DNA from: Thioalkalivibrio sp. ALJ12
Lineage (GTDB): Bacteria; Pseudomonadota; Gammaproteobacteria; Ectothiorhodospirales; Ectothiorhodospiraceae
Assembly (NCBI RefSeq): GCF_000378305.1
Contig: NZ_KB899538.1
Span: 806,001-870,000, forward strand
DNA: 64,000 bases
Reading direction: 5' to 3'
Shown here piece after piece: positions 55,860-64,000 of the stretch. Made by a program: the position numbers and the translations under genes. The notes below the pieces were generated by a model. That model was not told the DNA's origin and did no database searches. It worked only from the letters and a program-made list of their open reading frames with translations. Positions within the stretch are counted from its first letter, which is position 1, and each line of letters begins with the position of its first letter.

Positions 55860-57353
55860 ATGCTGAAACCCGGGCTCAATCTGCAGCTGGGGCAGACGCT
55901 GACGATGACCCCGCAGCTGCAACAGGCGATCCGTCTGCTGCAGCTTTCCACGCTGGAGTTGCAGGCGGAGATCCAGCAGGCGCTGGAAAGCAACCCCATG
56001 CTCGAGCAGGTGGAGGACGAGGGCGAGGAGGCCCCGCCCGAGCGCCCGGAGGAAGGGGGCGAACGGGTCGACGGGGATCGCATGCAGGCCGACACGGCTG
56101 GCGATGACGTGATCCCCGAGGAGTTGAGCACCGACAGTCGCTGGGACGACATCTACGAGCCCGCCCCGAGCCCACGCGGCCTGGACGACCGCGACCCGCT
56201 GGAGAATACCTCCGACGGCGAGGACGAGGGCCTGCAGGATCACCTGCTCTGGCAGCTGCATCTGAGCCACCTGACCCCACGAGACCAACGGATCGGGGCG
56301 GCGCTGATCGACGCGATCAGCCCGGACGGCTATCTGGACAGTGAACTCGAGGCGCTGGCGGAGATGATCAGCCAGGGCGAAGACGAGCCCGTGGGGGTCG
56401 ACGAGGTCGAGGCGGTGCTGCACTGGATTCAGCAGTGCGACCCGCTGGGCGTCGGTGCGCGGGACCTGCGCGAGTGCCTGGAGATCCAGCTGCGCCATTT
56501 GGCGCCGGATGCCCCGGCGCGTGACGCGGCTCGAGCCATCCTGGAAAACGGCATGGAGAGCCTGGCCAAGCGGGACTACCGAGCCCTGCAGCGCCAGTCC
56601 GGCGTGCGCGACCCGGACGAGCTGGCGCGGGCGCTGGACCTGATCCGCACCCTGAATCCGCGGCCCGGTGCCCAGATCAGCGAGTCCACTTCGGAATATG
56701 TGGTGCCGGATGTCTATGTCCGCCATGACCGCGATGGCTGGCGCGTGGACTTGAACCCGGAGATTGCGCCGCGCATTCGCATCAACGATCTCTATGCGGG
56801 CATGGTGCGGCAGGTCTCCGATGCGCGTGATAGCGCGTTTATGCGCGATCAGTTGCAGGAGGCGCGCTGGTTCCTGAAGAGCCTGCACAGCCGGAACGAC
56901 ACCCTGCTGCGGGTCGCCCAGGCCATCGTCGTGCGCCAGCAGGGGTTTCTCGAGCATGGTGAGGTTGCCATGCAACCGCTGATCCTGCGCGATATCGCCG
57001 AGACCCTGGAGATGCACGAATCGACCATCTCGAGGGTGACTACACAGAAATACATGCACACCCCGCGTGGGGTATTCGAGTTCAAGTACTTCTTTTCCAG
57101 TCATGTTGGCACAGCCGATGGCGGCGAATGCTCGGCGACCGCGATCCGTGCCATGATTCGGGAATTGATTGGTGGCGAGACCCCGAACAAGCCACTGAGT
57201 GATGCAAAACTGGCCCAGATCCTGTCGGATCGGGGCATTAATGTGGCCCGACGCACCGTGGCCAAGTACCGCGAGGCTATGCACATACCGTCTTCCAGCG
57301 AACGCCGGCAGATGGCGAGTATGCCCAGTGGAACCAAGCAAAAAGGAGCCTGA
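55860..57353 (+). CDS. rpoN: RNA polymerase sigma-54 factor
   Basis: 497 residues. Region I begins MLKPGLNLQLGQTLTMTPQL and is Gln/Leu-rich. Region II is acidic (residues ~50-110). Region III has the core-binding and helix-turn-helix segments (LRDIAETLEMHESTISRVT). The RpoN box is NVARRTVAKYREAMHIPSS. It directs transcription at -24/-12 promoters with enhancer-binding ATPases. It heads the rpoN-hpf-ptsN-hprK-rapZ-ptsH block and follows lptB as in most gammaproteobacteria. Confidence 0.97.
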   Translation: MLKPGLNLQLGQTLTMTPQLQQAIRLLQLSTLELQAEIQQALESNPMLEQVEDEGEEAPPERPEEGGERVDGDRMQADTAGDDVIPEELSTDSRWDDIYEPAPSPRGLDDRDPLENTSDGEDEGLQDHLLWQLHLSHLTPRDQRIGAALIDAISPDGYLDSELEALAEMISQGEDEPVGVDEVEAVLHWIQQCDPLGVGARDLRECLEIQLRHLAPDAPARDAARAILENGMESLAKRDYRALQRQSGVRDPDELARALDLIRTLNPRPGAQISESTSEYVVPDVYVRHDRDGWRVDLNPEIAPRIRINDLYAGMVRQVSDARDSAFMRDQLQEARWFLKSLHSRNDTLLRVAQAIVVRQQGFLEHGEVAMQPLILRDIAETLEMHESTISRVTTQKYMHTPRGVFEFKYFFSSHVGTADGGECSATAIRAMIRELIGGETPNKPLSDAKLAQILSDRGINVARRTVAKYREAMHIPSSSERRQMASMPSGTKQKGA

Positions 57354-57355
57354 CC

Positions 57356-57694
57356 ATGCAGATCAACCTGACCGGCCATCACGTCGATATCACCGACGCC
57401 CTGCGCGACTACGTGAACGAAAAGTTCGCGAAGCTGGAACGCCACTTCGACAAAGTGATCGACGTGCATGTGGTGCTGACCCACGAGAAAAACCAGAACC
57501 TGAACAACAAGGCGGAGGCCAATCTCCAGGTCAGCGGCAATCACATCCACGCCGAAGCCAGTCACGAGGATATGTATGCGGCGATTGATGGCCTGATCGA
57601 CAAGGTGGATCGTCAGCTGATCAAGCACAAGGAAAAGGTCAAGGACCATCACCGCGCCGAGGGTGCCCAGCGCAACCGCGAACAGGCCCTTTAA
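57356..57694 (+). CDS. hpf: ribosome hibernation promoting factor (short HPF)
   Basis: 112 residues, two bases after rpoN. MQINLTGHHVDITDALRDYVNEKFAKLERHFD and HAEASHEDMYAAIDGLIDKVDRQL match the S30AE family. HPF binds the 30S decoding region in stationary phase and promotes 100S dimers. The length fits the short form, without the long-HPF C-terminal domain. Older annotations call it sigma-54 modulation protein because of its position. Confidence 0.95.
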   Translation: MQINLTGHHVDITDALRDYVNEKFAKLERHFDKVIDVHVVLTHEKNQNLNNKAEANLQVSGNHIHAEASHEDMYAAIDGLIDKVDRQLIKHKEKVKDHHRAEGAQRNREQAL

Positions 57695-57698
57695 CGCA

Positions 57699-58169
57699 AT
57701 GACCATTGCCGAGCTGATCACCCGCGCCCGTATCCGGCTGGAGCCCGAGTGTTCCAGCCAGAAACGGGCGCTCGAGACCCTGGCCGAGTTGCTGGCCGTC
57801 GGCGGCGAGGAGTCCGCCGGCCCGGCCAGCGGGGCCATCTTCGAGGCCCTGTCTGCCCGCGAGAAGCTTGGCTCCACCGGTCTGGGGCATGGCGTGGCCA
57901 TCCCGCATGGGCGTCTGGCCGAGCTCGATGCCCCCCGGGTCGCGGTCCTGCGGCTGGACCAGGGGGTCGACTTCGACGCCATGGATCACGAACCCGTGGA
58001 CATCCTGATCGCACTGCTGGTGCCCGAGGCGGCGACCAGCGCGCACCTGGACCTGCTGGCGCAGCTGGCGCGCGGTCTCTCGCAGCCCGACAATATCGCC
58101 TCGCTGCGCCGTGCCGGCGACGCGGACGCCCTGGAACGCGAACTGACCCGGGCCTTCGGCGACGCCTGA
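57699..58169 (+). CDS. ptsN: PTS IIA-Ntr component
   Basis: 156 residues from ATG 57699. REKLGSTGLGHGVAIPHGRL carries the phosphorylatable His70 of EIIA(Ntr). It receives phosphate from an HPr/NPr protein and regulates targets such as potassium transport and sigma-54-linked functions rather than importing sugar. The 67 bases to hprK contain no recognisable signal. Confidence 0.94.
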   Translation: MTIAELITRARIRLEPECSSQKRALETLAELLAVGGEESAGPASGAIFEALSAREKLGSTGLGHGVAIPHGRLAELDAPRVAVLRLDQGVDFDAMDHEPVDILIALLVPEAATSAHLDLLAQLARGLSQPDNIASLRRAGDADALERELTRAFGDA

Positions 58170-58236
58170 ACATGGCTCTCCCGGCAGTACTTTCTCTCTT
58201 ACGACGCCCCGTGCCAGCACTGCCGGAGATTCGTGC

Positions 58237-59268
58237 ATGAACGAGGCACTGGGAGAGGGCGGCATCGCGCGCGACATCACCGTAGAGGTCCTGATCCAGG
58301 CGATGGGCAATCGCCTGGATCTGCGCTACGTACACGGCGAGCAGGTCGCACCGGATCGCAACCTGGTCGGCGGTGACGGCGACGACCTGCCCCTCGCCGG
58401 GCACCTCAACCTGATCCGGCCTAACCGTATCCAGGTGATCGGCGATTTCGAGGCGCGCTATATCGCGCGGCTGAGCGATGATCAGCGCGAGCAACTGATC
58501 CTGGAGATGGCCCGCACCGGGACGACCGCGGTGATCTTCGCCGAGGACACCTGCCCGTTCTCGGAGATGCCGGACGTCCCCGATGAGCAGCTGCCGCTGA
58601 TCTTGTGCTCCTCGACCAGCAGCCACGAGATTATCTCCCTGCTGCGCTATTTCCTGCAGCAGCGGCTGGCCCATTTCGAGGTGCGCCATGGCGTGTTCAT
58701 GGAGATCCTCGGCATTGGCGTGCTGATCAGCGGGGCCTCCAGCGTGGGCAAGAGCGAGGTGGCGCTCGAGCTGATCTCGCGCGGGCACCGGCTGATCGCC
58801 GACGACGCACCGGAGTTTGCCCGCATCGCCCCGGATATCGTGCGCGGACACTGCCCGGCCCTGTTGCAGGATCTGCTCGAGGTCCGCGGGCTGGGCGTGC
58901 TGAACGTCCGCGCCATGTACGGGGATTCGGCGATCAAGGGCGGCAAGTATCTGCGGCTGATTATCGACCTGCGCGACCACGGCGAGCCCTCGCCGGTGCC
59001 GGATGACCGCCTGAATGGCCGCCGCGGGGAGATCGGCATCCTCGGGCTGCGTATCCCGCTGATCAGCCTGCCGGTCGCGCCGGGGCGCAACATCGCGGTG
59101 ATGATCGAGGCGGCGGTGCGCAACCACATGTTGCACATGCAGGGCTATGTCGCCGGCGACGACCTGCGCGCACGTCAGCGCCGGCAGATGAGCGGCGAGC
59201 CCGAGGAGCCGCCGTACCACCGCGCGATCCCTGCAACCACCGTCCCCAACCCGGACCCGGAGGGCTGA
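58237..59268 (+). CDS. hprK: HPr kinase/phosphorylase
   Basis: 343 residues. The P-loop is ISGASSVGKSEVALELISRGHRLIADD (around residues 163-190, with the conserved His-Arg-Leu and Asp-Asp). LLEVRGLGVLNVRAMYG is the HprK signature. The N-terminal regulatory domain occupies residues 1-~130. It phosphorylates or dephosphorylates HPr on Ser46. Co-location with a ptsH that keeps Ser46 fits a regulatory circuit. The stop is followed at once by the rapZ ATG. Confidence 0.94.
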   Translation: MNEALGEGGIARDITVEVLIQAMGNRLDLRYVHGEQVAPDRNLVGGDGDDLPLAGHLNLIRPNRIQVIGDFEARYIARLSDDQREQLILEMARTGTTAVIFAEDTCPFSEMPDVPDEQLPLILCSSTSSHEIISLLRYFLQQRLAHFEVRHGVFMEILGIGVLISGASSVGKSEVALELISRGHRLIADDAPEFARIAPDIVRGHCPALLQDLLEVRGLGVLNVRAMYGDSAIKGGKYLRLIIDLRDHGEPSPVPDDRLNGRRGEIGILGLRIPLISLPVAPGRNIAVMIEAAVRNHMLHMQGYVAGDDLRARQRRQMSGEPEEPPYHRAIPATTVPNPDPEG

Positions 59269-60153
59269 ATGCGACTCCTGCTGGTCAGTGGTCTGTCGGG
59301 CTCCGGCAAGACGGTCGCCCTGCATACGCTGGAGGACGCCGGCTATTTCTGTGTCGACAACCTGCCGCTGCCGCTGCTGCCCGGGCTGATCGAACAGGTC
59401 CGCAGTGGCGATTACGACGCGGACGAAGACCGGCATCTGGCGGTCGGGGTGGATGTCCGCAGCGGGCTGACGGCGCTCGAGGGCTTTGCCGACCTCCTGC
59501 GCGAGCTCCGGGGCAAGGGGATGCAGGTCGAGGTGATGTTTCTGCAGGCCTCCAGCGAGGTCCTGCTGCGCCGCTATCACCTGACGCGGCGCCGACACCC
59601 ACTGGCGCGCGACGGCGTGCCACTGGTGGACGCGATCGAGCGCGAACGTGACTGGCTCGGCCATGTTGCGGCCGAGGCGGATCTGACCGTGGACACCTCC
59701 CGTCTGTCGATGCACGATCTCGCGCGCACCCTGCGCGACCGCGTCGGGCTGCTGGGCGAGGAGCGCCTGTCCCTGCTTTTTCAGTCATTCGGGTTCAAGC
59801 ACGGGGCCCCGCTGGACTCCGACTTCGTGTTCGACGTGCGCTGTCTGCCCAACCCGCACTACGAGCGCGATCTGGCGCCATTGACTGGCCGCGATGCGGC
59901 TGTTTGCGAGTTTCTTGCGCGCCATGGCGAGGTCGAGGAGATGTATGACGGGATCCAGGGCTTTCTCGAACAGTGGGTCCCGCGGATCCGGCAGGATCAC
60001 CGCAGCTATGTGACCGTTTCGATCGGGTGCACCGGCGGCCGTCACCGCTCGGTTTATCTTGTGGAGCGGCTGGCGGCTGCCTGGCGGGGGCGCGAACATG
60101 TTACTGTTAGCACCCGTCACCGCGAGCTATCCCTGCCCCTCGAATCGGAGTGA
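59269..60153 (+). CDS. rapZ: RNase adapter protein RapZ (YvcJ family)
   Basis: 294 residues. Walker A is LVSGLSGSGKTVALHTLEDAG (loop at 7-14). FCVDNLPLPLLPGLIEQ and the C-terminal VSIGCTGGRHRSVYLVERLA are conserved. In E. coli RapZ controls glmZ decay and hence GlmS and cell-wall precursor supply; other members bind nucleotides with less clear roles. Four bases separate it from the EIIA(Man) gene. Confidence 0.95.
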   Translation: MRLLLVSGLSGSGKTVALHTLEDAGYFCVDNLPLPLLPGLIEQVRSGDYDADEDRHLAVGVDVRSGLTALEGFADLLRELRGKGMQVEVMFLQASSEVLLRRYHLTRRRHPLARDGVPLVDAIERERDWLGHVAAEADLTVDTSRLSMHDLARTLRDRVGLLGEERLSLLFQSFGFKHGAPLDSDFVFDVRCLPNPHYERDLAPLTGRDAAVCEFLARHGEVEEMYDGIQGFLEQWVPRIRQDHRSYVTVSIGCTGGRHRSVYLVERLAAAWRGREHVTVSTRHRELSLPLESE

Positions 60154-60157
60154 GTCC

Positions 60158-60583
60158 ATGGGCGTTGGTCTGATCCTGATCACGCATCAAAACCTCGGCG
60201 ACACCCTGCTGCAGACGGCCCAGAGCATGCTGGGCGACCTGCCCGAGGATTGCGAGTCCATGGCGATGTCGCAGAATGACGACCCCGACGAGGTGCTGGC
60301 GCGCGCGAGGGCGCGCCTGGGCGAGCTGGATTCCGGCTCCGGCGTGCTGATCCTGACCGACATGTTTGGCTCCACCCCATCCAATGTGGCCAGTCGCGTG
60401 GCCCGGGGCGCGAACGCCCGCGTCATTGCCGGGATCAACCTGCCGATGCTGATCCGTGTGCTGAACTACCGCCATCTGCCGCTGACGGAGCTGGTCAACA
60501 AGGCCCTGTCCGGCGGGCACGATGGCATCCTTCTTTGTGACCAGGAGTGTTCGGATGCCGCAGCGCGAAGTCCCCATCGTTAA
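60158..60583 (+). CDS. PTS IIA component, mannose family
   Basis: 141 residues from ATG 60158. GLILITHQNLGDTLLQTAQ has the expected active His10, and VLILTDMFGSTPSNVASRVARG is a mannose-EIIA signature. No IIB, IIC or IID gene is nearby, so it is probably a phosphate-relay or sensor protein, as in other proteobacteria with this gene between rapZ and ptsH. Its 3' end overlaps ptsH by 29 bases. Confidence 0.92.
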   Translation: MGVGLILITHQNLGDTLLQTAQSMLGDLPEDCESMAMSQNDDPDEVLARARARLGELDSGSGVLILTDMFGSTPSNVASRVARGANARVIAGINLPMLIRVLNYRHLPLTELVNKALSGGHDGILLCDQECSDAAARSPHR

Positions 60584-60824
60584 TCGTCTGGGGATGCATG
60601 CGCGTGCGGCGGCCAAGTTCGTGAGCCTGGCCAGCCAGTACGCGTCCGATGTGACCGTCTCCCGGAACGCCCAGGAGGTCAACGGCAAGAGCATCATGGG
60701 GGTGATGATGCTGGCAGCGGCGCAGGGCTCCGAGGTTACCATCACCACCGACGGCGAGGACGCCGAAGAGGCCCTCGACGCCCTCACCGAACTCGTCGCC
60801 AACCGCTTCGGCGAGGACGCCTAG
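60555..60824 (+). CDS. ptsH: phosphocarrier protein HPr
   Basis: 89 residues from ATG 60555 (AGGAG seven bases upstream). VPIVNRLGMHARAAAKFV holds His15, and EVNGKSIMGVMML holds Ser46. Both the EI-dependent and the HprK-dependent sites are kept. The gene for enzyme I (ptsI/ptsP), which often follows, is not here; an inverted-repeat element begins 26 bases downstream instead. Confidence 0.95.
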   Translation: MPQREVPIVNRLGMHARAAAKFVSLASQYASDVTVSRNAQEVNGKSIMGVMMLAAAQGSEVTITTDGEDAEEALDALTELVANRFGEDA

Positions 60825-60849
60825 CCCCTCTCCTGCCGCCATGCCTTTA

Positions 60850-61732
60850 CGAGGCTGTGTCTAGTTCGATCTCGGGTGTTTACGGTGGCTTCGGTCCGCC
60901 GCCTGCCTGCGCTGTCTCGCCAGCGCGCCGCGCCCGTTTTTGATCAACAACGGGCTTTCTTGCTTGCCCAAGAAAGTACCCGTCGAGGCGCACCCGGATT
61001 CCGCCCGGGGACCTTGCTCCAGGGCCCTCGGGCCGGCGGCGCTGAAACTCGCTGCGCCTTCGGCTCCGCTGAGACAGTCAGCGCCCCCGTTTTTATTTTG
61101 AATCGTCCGTCCCGAGAACCCTTCCGCAAGGGGCTTCATACGGGGGGATGAAGGTCAAAACACAAGCTGTCCCTACGCCTGCAGCCAACTCCAACGCCGT
61201 AGGGTGCGGTTGAGCGCAGCGAAACGCACCGTTCCGACGGTCGGGGCAAACCCTGATGCGATTCGCTGCGCTCATCACATCCTACGATGGGGTCTGGCGC
61301 CCGCTGGCGGACGCGGCACGCCAAGGCCGAAGGCCGAGCGTGCCGAAGATGTCGGAAGACCCAGCCTCCATCCATGTGCTACGTCGCTGGGGCAGCCGTT
61401 TTTTGGACCTTCACCCCCGTTGTCGTCGCGCCGAGTGGAGAGGGTTTTCGCGGGACGATTCAAAATAGAAACGGGGGCGCTGACTGTCTCAGCGAAGCCA
61501 AAGGCGCAGCGAGTTTCAGCGCCGCCCGCGAAAAGCCTCGGAGCGAGGGAAAGCCCGGCCCGCACAGCGGGCCGGGGTCGCGGCAGTCGGGCGTGTTTCT
61601 TGGGTACTTCTTTGCACGAGCAAAGAAGCCAGTTGTTGATCTAAAACGGGCGCGGCGCGCTGGCGAGTCAGCGCAGGCAGGCGGCCGGACGAAGGCAGCG
61701 TAAACACCGAGGGTGAACTAGGCCCAGCCTCG
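60850..61732. repeat. about 883-bp long inverted-repeat element
   Basis: It fills the ptsH-hisC gap. The left arm (60850-~61160) and right arm (~61400-61732) are imperfect reverse complements over more than 300 bp. Outer ends: CGAGGCTG at 60850 and CAGCCTCG at 61725-61732. Strong inner blocks include GCCGCCTGCCTGCGCTG, GCGCCGCGCCCGTTTT, GGCGGCGCTGAAACTCGCTG and TTTTGAATCGTCC. The 240-bp centre holds an unrelated palindromic repeat. Several short frames cross it in both strands, but they mirror each other and have no start sites, so I do not call genes. It shares a GCCCGTTTTTGAT-AACAACGGGC palindrome with the element at 45644. Confidence 0.82.
61198..61286. repeat. 89-bp palindromic repeat nested in the larger element
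   Basis: CGTAGGGTGCGGTTGAGCGC at 61198 is mirrored by GCGCTCATCACATCCTACG ending at 61286; about 26 of 32 positions pair. The CGTAGG...GAGCGCAGCGAA pattern resembles a dispersed palindrome seen in many proteobacteria (recollection, not a search). It looks like an insertion into the centre of the long inverted repeat. Confidence 0.65.
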
Positions 61733-61743
61733 GAAATCAGGGT

Positions 61744-62841
61744 TCAGCCGGCGAGGGCGTTGCGCAGGGCCGCGAGAAATGCGTCGTTCTCGTCGGAGCG
61801 GCCGACGGTGACGCGCAGGCAGTCGGCGAGTAGCGGATGCGCGCGGCCAACATCCTTGATCAGGATGCCGGCGTCGCGCAGGGCCGCGAAGCTCGCGTGC
61901 CCCTGCCCCTCGCGCACTCGAAAGAGGATGAAATTCGCCTGGCTCGGGAACACGTGCTCGACGCCGTCGATCGCCGCAAGCGCCTCGGACAGCCGGCCGC
62001 GTTCCTCGATGATGCCGCGCGCCTGGTCATCCAGCGCCTCACGGTGATCGAGGGCGAAGGTGACCGAGCGCTGGGTCAGGGTGTTGATGTTGTACGGCAG
62101 GCGCAGCCGGTCCAGCGCATCGATCCAGCCCGCGGAGGCGGCCAGATAGCCCAGCCGCGCGCCGGCCAGCCCCAGCTTCGAGACCGTGCGCATCACCATG
62201 AGCCCGTCGTGCTGGCCGACCTCCGGCAGGAAGCTGTGGGCGGCGAACGGGGCATAGGCCTCGTCGACCACCGTGACGCCGGGGTTGGCCTCGATGATCG
62301 CCTGCACGGCGGCCGGGTCGTCCAGGGTCCCGGTCGGGTTGTTCGGATAGGCCAGGAACACGACCGCCGGGTCGTGTTCGGCCAGGGCGGCGTGCATCGC
62401 GGCGAGGTCCAGGGTGAAATCGCGGTGCAGCGGGACGCCGACGAACGGTACGCCCATTGCGCGGGCCAGCACGCCGTACATCACGAAGGTCGGCTCCGGC
62501 GCCAGGATCGGGCGGCCGGAGGCGGCGACCGCCATGATCAGGATCTGGATCAGTTCGTCGGACCCGTTGCCGAACAGCAGCCCGGCCGCTTCGGGCACGC
62601 CGTGAGCGGCGCGCACATTTTTCTCCAGCTCGCGCGCCCCGGCGTCCGGATAACGGTTTAGCTGCGGGTCGCGCAGGGCCTCCAGCCAGGCGTCTTCCAG
62701 ACCGCCGGGCCAGGGATGCGGGTTTTCCATCGCGTCCAGCTTGATCAGGCCGGTCGCGTCGGCCACCTGATAGGCCGACTGCGCCAGAACCTCCGGACGC
62801 ATCAGGGCATCCGGGCTGCGGCTTTCGTGCGGCAGGCTCAT
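61744..62841 (-). CDS. hisC: histidinol-phosphate aminotransferase
   Basis: 365 residues. PLP aminotransferase class [15 protein letters not shown] at the substrate side, [38 protein letters not shown] and the PLP lysine in [16 protein letters not shown]. It converts imidazole-acetol phosphate to histidinol phosphate. The start overlaps the hisD stop (ATGA), so hisD-hisC are co-translated; prs, which makes the PRPP used by the pathway, lies elsewhere in the window. Confidence 0.95.
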   Translation of the reverse strand: MSLPHESRSPDALMRPEVLAQSAYQVADATGLIKLDAMENPHPWPGGLEDAWLEALRDPQLNRYPDAGARELEKNVRAAHGVPEAAGLLFGNGSDELIQILIMAVAASGRPILAPEPTFVMYGVLARAMGVPFVGVPLHRDFTLDLAAMHAALAEHDPAVVFLAYPNNPTGTLDDPAAVQAIIEANPGVTVVDEAYAPFAAHSFLPEVGQHDGLMVMRTVSKLGLAGARLGYLAASAGWIDALDRLRLPYNINTLTQRSVTFALDHREALDDQARGIIEERGRLSEALAAIDGVEHVFPSQANFILFRVREGQGHASFAALRDAGILIKDVGRAHPLLADCLRVTVGRSDENDAFLAALRNALAG

Positions 62842-64000
62842 TGCCCGCCGCGCAGTTCGGCGGAGCGGGCGTGGGCGGTCAGGCCCTCGCCGTGCGCGAG
62901 GGCGGCGGCGGTCTTGCCGAGCTTCGCCGCGCCCTCGGCCGAGCAGTGGATGATGCTCGAGCGCTTCTGGAAGTCGTACACCCCCAGCGGCGAGGAGAAG
63001 CGCGCGGTGCGCGAGGTCGGCAGCACGTGGTTGGGCCCGGCGCAGTAGTCGCCCAGGGCCTCGGAGGTGTAGCGGCCCATGAAGATCGCGCCGGCGTGGC
63101 GCAGGCCGGCGTCCAGCATCGCCTGCGGGTCGGCCACCGACAGCTCCAGGTGTTCCGGCGCGATGCGGTTGGCGACGGCAACGGCCTCGGCGGAGTCGCG
63201 TACCTTCACCAGCGCACCGCGCTTTTCGAGGCTGGTGCGGATGATCTCGGCACGCGGCATCTCCGCCAGCAGGCGATCCATGGCCTTGGCCACGCGATCG
63301 AGGAAGGCATCGTCCCAGGACAGCAGGATGGACTGGGCCTGCTCGTCATGCTCGGCCTGCGAGAACAGGTCGGCCGCGATCCAGTCCGGGTCCGTCTCTC
63401 CGTCGCAGACCACCAGGATCTCCGAGGGGCCGGCGATCATGTCGATGCCGACCGTCCCGAACACCTCGCGCTTGGCCGCAGCGACAAAGATGTTGCCGGG
63501 GCCGACGATCTTGTCTACCGCCGGGATGGTATCGGTGCCATAGGCCAGGGCCGCCACGGCCTGGGCGCCGCCCACGGTGAACACGCGGTCCACCCCGGCC
63601 ACGGCGGCCGCGGCCAGCACCAGATCGTTCAGTTCGCCGCCCGGGGCGGGCACGACCATTACCAGCAGTTCCACGCCCGCGACCTTGGCCGGCACGGCGT
63701 TCATCAGTACGGAGGACGGGTAGGCGGCCTTGCCGCCGGGGACGTACAGGCCGACCGAGTCGAGCGCGGTCACGCGCTGGCCGAGTACCGTGCCGTCGGC
63801 ATCGGTGAAGTCCCAGTCCTGCATCTTCTGGTGTTCGGCGTACTGGCGGATACGCGCGGTGGCGGTCTCCAGCGCCTGGCGCTGCTCCGCCGGGATCGAT
63901 TCCAGCGCGGCCTGCAGGCGCTCCCGTGGGATCTCCAGGTCGGCGACCGCGCTGCGATCGAGGCGATCGAACTTGGCGGTGTAGCGCAGCACGGCCGCGT
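62838..64000 (-). CDS. hisD: histidinol dehydrogenase (5' end cut by window edge)
   Basis: About 387 codons are visible. The frame enters from the right edge in [16 protein letters not shown], which in complete family members lies some 45-60 residues after the start, so the N-terminus is outside the window. [45 protein letters not shown] and [15 protein letters not shown] (zinc/catalytic His) are diagnostic. It oxidises histidinol to histidine with two NAD+. It overlaps hisC by ATGA. Confidence 0.96.
   Translation of the reverse strand, partial: AAVLRYTAKFDRLDRSAVADLEIPRERLQAALESIPAEQRQALETATARIRQYAEHQKMQDWDFTDADGTVLGQRVTALDSVGLYVPGGKAAYPSSVLMNAVPAKVAGVELLVMVVPAPGGELNDLVLAAAAVAGVDRVFTVGGAQAVAALAYGTDTIPAVDKIVGPGNIFVAAAKREVFGTVGIDMIAGPSEILVVCDGETDPDWIAADLFSQAEHDEQAQSILLSWDDAFLDRVAKAMDRLLAEMPRAEIIRTSLEKRGALVKVRDSAEAVAVANRIAPEHLELSVADPQAMLDAGLRHAGAIFMGRYTSEALGDYCAGPNHVLPTSRTARFSSPLGVYDFQKRSSIIHCSAEGAAKLGKTAAALAHGEGLTAHARSAELRGGQ

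Noticed and set aside
61093-61707. Several frames of 60-146 codons inside the 61-kb inverted repeat
   Set aside because: They occur on both strands as mirror images of each other, lack ribosome-binding sites and follow the repeat symmetry.

Overview
The window is a stretch of chromosome from a GC-rich Gammaproteobacterium. Gene content and order point to the Ectothiorhodospiraceae (a Thioalkalivibrio-like organism). This is inferred from synteny, from complete LPS assembly genes, GatCAB, HprK/RapZ/PTS-Ntr, and from very dense start-stop overlaps; it is not a database result. Nearly all genes are conserved housekeeping genes. Unusual material is concentrated in a few intergenic spaces and a few odd gene features.

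Layout. 1-9227 (minus): a surface-glycan and lipid A operon running from msbA through lpxL, a GT9 heptosyltransferase, two GT4 glycosyltransferases, a PAPS sulfotransferase, an O-antigen-ligase-like protein and a second sulfotransferase cut by the left edge. 9403-11838 (plus): gmhA, gmhB, waaA, supplying heptose and attaching Kdo. 11866-14429: a SprT-like protein, a coiled-coil/RG/winged-helix DNA-binding candidate, rnd and a DUF1244 gene. 14527-17122 (minus): mreBCD; mreC appears to start at AUC. 17266-21948 (plus): gatCAB, hslO and an unknown gene. 21962-26534: moeB, a His-rich secreted protein, prmC, prfA, hemA. 26791-33957 (plus): a TPR lipoprotein, lolB, ispE, tRNA-Gln, prs, rplY, pth, ychF, in the same order as in Pseudomonas. 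34040-41377: grxD, rnt (minus), aceE-aceF-lpdA. 41382-45637: an OmpA-like protein, argG, a PhnD-like/PAS/GGDEF protein. 45985-50360: mlaA, a membrane protein, mpl, ubiX, a LON-domain protein, a thioredoxin. 50404-60824 (plus): two transporters, then kdsD-kdsC-lptC-lptA-lptB-rpoN-hpf-ptsN-hprK-rapZ-EIIA(Man)-ptsH. 61744-64000 (minus): hisC and 5'-truncated hisD.

How the genes work together. Much of the window builds the outer envelope: lipid A acylation and flipping (lpxL, msbA), Kdo and heptose supply and transfer (kdsD, kdsC, waaA, gmhA, gmhB, GT9), LPS transport (lptABC), lipoprotein and phospholipid traffic (lolB, mlaA), cell shape and wall recycling (mreBCD, mpl). The rpoN-ptsH block is a regulatory rather than sugar-importing phosphotransfer cluster.

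Most notable: (1) a tRNA-Gln gene copy split in its T-loop by a 68-bp insert made of perfect mini-hairpins with GNA triloops, followed by an intact tRNA-Gln; (2) mreC with an AUC start behind a perfect Shine-Dalgarno; (3) two long inverted-repeat elements (313 bp and about 883 bp) sharing a core palindrome, with one terminus repeated alone upstream of rpoN; (4) a perfect 12-bp hairpin enclosing the start codon of an AEC transporter; (5) a chromatin-like protein of unusual domain make-up. No CRISPR array, prophage or transposase gene was seen.
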